Source: JAEELC01 sp963605425
Lineage (GTDB): Bacteria > Bacillota_I > Bacilli_A > Acholeplasmatales > Anaeroplasmataceae
Assembly: GCA_963605425.1 (NCBI GenBank)
Contig: CAVCUQ010000061.1
Coordinates: forward strand, 1 to 6,494
Direction: 5' to 3'
DNA length: 6,494 nt
This document shows positions 4,702-6,494 of the stretch, piece after piece; position 1 is the first letter of the stretch; every line of letters begins with the position of its first letter. The position numbers and the translations under genes were made by a program. The notes beneath the pieces were generated by a model. The model was not told the DNA's origin. It was given only the letters and a program-made list of their open reading frames with translations, and made no database searches.

Positions 4702-6483
4702 ATGCTTGAAAGAATTAATTCTAATAAAGATTTAAAAGCATTAAAAATAAATGAACTTGAAGAACTTGCATCAGATATTAGAAAATGTTTAATTGAAAAG
4801 ATGAGCCAAAAAGGTGGACATTTAGGTCCTAATTTGGGTACTGTTGAACTTGAAATAGCACTTCATTATGTATTTGATTCACCTAAAGATAAATTTGTAT
4901 TTGATGTATCTCATCAGTCTTATACCCATAAAATCTTAACTGGAAGAAAAGAAGCTTTTACTAATCCGCTAAAATATGATACAGTAACTGGTTATACAAA
5001 TCCTAAAGAATCAGAACATGATTTGTTTACCGTAGGTCATACTTCAACAAGTATAGCGCTTGCGATAGGTCTAGCTAAATCAAGAGACATAAACCACGAA
5101 AAGCATAATGTTATAGTTCTTATAGGGGATGGATCTTTATCAGGCGGAGAAGCTTTAGAAGGATTAAATATTGCCGGAGACCTTAATTCTAATTTAATTA
5201 TTATTGTAAATGATAATCAAATGTCTATTGTTGAAAATCATGGCTCTTTATATAAGAATTTAAAACTTTTAAGAGAAACAAATGGTTTATGTCCTAATAA
5301 TATATTTAAAAATTTTGGCTTTGATTATGTATATCAAAAGGATGGTAATGATATAGAATCTTTAATTTCTACGTTGGAAAGTGTTAAAGATATAGCCCAT
5401 CCTGTAGTTGTACATGTTAACACTTTAAAAGGATGTGGATATGAACCTAGTCTAAAGGTTAAATCTGATTGGCATTACACTATGCCATTTGATATTAAAA
5501 CAGGTAAGGAAACAAGACCTTATATTAGAGAGTCTTACTCTGATATTACTGGTTCTATAATAAAAAAGAGAATTGATAGAGGCGAAAATATCTTAGCTAT
5601 TACAGCAGCGCTTCCTTTCTATCTAGGTTTTAGCGAAGAAGATAGAATAAAATATAAAGATAATTTTATTGATTGCGGAATAGCCGAAGAAGCAGCTGTA
5701 GCTATTTTAAGTGGGGCAGCTAAAGGAAATGCTAAGGCAGTATTTGCAACTGCAGGTACTTTCCTTCAAAGAAGTTTTGACCAAATTTATTCAGATTTAT
5801 GTCTAGATAAGAATCCGGCAACTCTTTTAGTATCTAGCGCTTCAGTTTATGGCGGAAGAGATTCTACTCATTTAGGGATTTCAATTACTGCAATGCTTTC
5901 AAATATTCCTAATTTAAAGGTTTTAGCTCCTACTAGTAAGGCTGAATATATTGCAATGTTTAATTATTCTCTAGATCAAAGAGATGAAAGTATTGCAATA
6001 CTTGTGCCTGCTAAGGGAATATATGAGGATGAGAGAATTCCATTCAAATCTTATAAAGAAGTAAAAAATAGGGTGGAAATTGAAGGCAGCGATGTTGCAA
6101 TCATCTCAGTAAATGATTTCTATCCTTATGCTTTAGAAGTTAGAGATTTATTAATAAAAGATAATATTTATCCTACAATTATTAATCCAATATGTTTATC
6201 AAGCCTTGATACTGAAACTTTAGATTCGTTAAAGAATTATAAGCTTGTAGTTACAATAGAAGGTTACATTCTAGACGGAGGATATGGTCAAAAGGTAGCT
6301 TCTTATTTAGGCGATACTAATGTAATAGTTAAGAATTTTGGTTTAAAGAAAGAAATTATTGATAGATTTAAACCTGAAGATGTGCTTAAAGATAATCATA
6401 TGACTATAGAAGACATCAAAGATTATATAGAAGATATTTGGTTAGTTCCAGAAGTGAATTCCGCTAACCCAAAAATTAAATAA
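4702..6483 (+). CDS. DXS-like thiamine-diphosphate transketolase-family enzyme, altered acceptor pocket
   Basis: A 593-residue protein with the single-chain DXS layout: N-terminal ThDP domain (about 10-270), pyrimidine-binding transketolase domain (about 278-440) and C-terminal domain (about 455-575). Against E. coli DXS, recalled from memory, these residues are kept: H40 (H49), H71 (H80), GDG at 142-144 with N172 (D152/N181, cofactor and metal), H258 (H299), the key glutamate E329 (E370), R357 (R398) and H390 (H431). It should therefore bind ThDP and probably form a carbanion from a 2-keto donor. Changed residues: R420 to S379, R478 to A437/K438, Y392 to A351, H372 to A331, D427 to R386, R99 to L90. 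About 32 residues of the linker (E. coli roughly 190-240) are missing. R420 and R478 hold the phosphate of glyceraldehyde 3-phosphate in true DXS, so the acceptor is probably different. It could be a divergent DXS, but I favour another acyloin-forming or transketolase-like reaction. The frame is complete and standalone. Confidence 0.8.
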   Translation: MLERINSNKDLKALKINELEELASDIRKCLIEKMSQKGGHLGPNLGTVELEIALHYVFDSPKDKFVFDVSHQSYTHKILTGRKEAFTNPLKYDTVTGYTNPKESEHDLFTVGHTSTSIALAIGLAKSRDINHEKHNVIVLIGDGSLSGGEALEGLNIAGDLNSNLIIIVNDNQMSIVENHGSLYKNLKLLRETNGLCPNNIFKNFGFDYVYQKDGNDIESLISTLESVKDIAHPVVVHVNTLKGCGYEPSLKVKSDWHYTMPFDIKTGKETRPYIRESYSDITGSIIKKRIDRGENILAITAALPFYLGFSEEDRIKYKDNFIDCGIAEEAAVAILSGAAKGNAKAVFATAGTFLQRSFDQIYSDLCLDKNPATLLVSSASVYGGRDSTHLGISITAMLSNIPNLKVLAPTSKAEYIAMFNYSLDQRDESIAILVPAKGIYEDERIPFKSYKEVKNRVEIEGSDVAIISVNDFYPYALEVRDLLIKDNIYPTIINPICLSSLDTETLDSLKNYKLVVTIEGYILDGGYGQKVASYLGDTNVIVKNFGLKKEIIDRFKPEDVLKDNHMTIEDIKDYIEDIWLVPEVNSANPKIK

Positions 6484-6494
6484 ACAAAAATGAA

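Noticed and set aside
6490..6494. ATG at 6490 as the start of a further gene
   Set aside because: Only five bases are visible and there is no ribosome binding site in the sequence before it.
1..6494. CRISPR array, insertion sequence, tRNA, toxin-antitoxin or phage genes
   Set aside because: I looked for regularly spaced repeats, terminal inverted repeats, transposase motifs and cloverleaf patterns and found none; the CGGG-UUCG-CCCG hairpin at 2065-2076 belongs to the T-box.

Overview
The window is AT-rich DNA from what looks like a low-GC monoderm bacterium (Bacillota, possibly an Erysipelotrichales- or Clostridia-like lineage; this is inference). The signs are strong AGGAGG-type ribosome binding sites, a T-box leader RNA, a lipoprotein-anchored solute-binding protein instead of a periplasmic one, and AT-biased codons. 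Tryptophan is written TGG and no TGA is read through, so the standard bacterial code applies.

Layout. Positions 1-227 hold the tail of a gene that starts outside the window and may be broken by a one-base frameshift. Positions 228-356 show nothing convincing. A minus-strand gene (1780 down to 371) encodes a polytopic membrane protein of the O-antigen ligase/polymerase (Wzy_C) family; a hairpin terminator overlaps its stop codon. Diverging from it on the plus strand is a promoter followed by a complete T-box riboswitch (about 1949-2201). It controls a three-gene amino-acid ABC importer: lipoprotein substrate-binding protein (2254-3054), permease (3078-3887) and ATPase (3874-4602). The operon ends at a 10-bp hairpin terminator (4611-4648). 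A separate gene with its own extended -10 promoter (4702-6483) encodes a thiamine-diphosphate enzyme resembling 1-deoxy-D-xylulose-5-phosphate synthase (DXS).

How it works together. The T-box reads the charging state of one tRNA. Its specifier is best read as CGU (arginine), and the UGGC in the antiterminator bulge requires a tRNA with G at position 73. When that tRNA is uncharged, transcription runs on into the importer genes, so the importer probably brings in arginine, with asparagine as the main alternative. A 9-bp hairpin just before the first gene can hide its ribosome binding site, which could add a translational layer.

The most unusual item is the DXS-like enzyme. The catalytic and cofactor residues are kept, but the positions that in E. 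coli DXS bind the glyceraldehyde-3-phosphate phosphate group (R420, R478) and several other acceptor-pocket residues (Y392, H372, D427, R99) are changed. About 32 residues of the mobile linker are also missing. It is probably not an ordinary DXS. The rest of the window is well-known biology; I see no CRISPR array, transposon, tRNA or rRNA.
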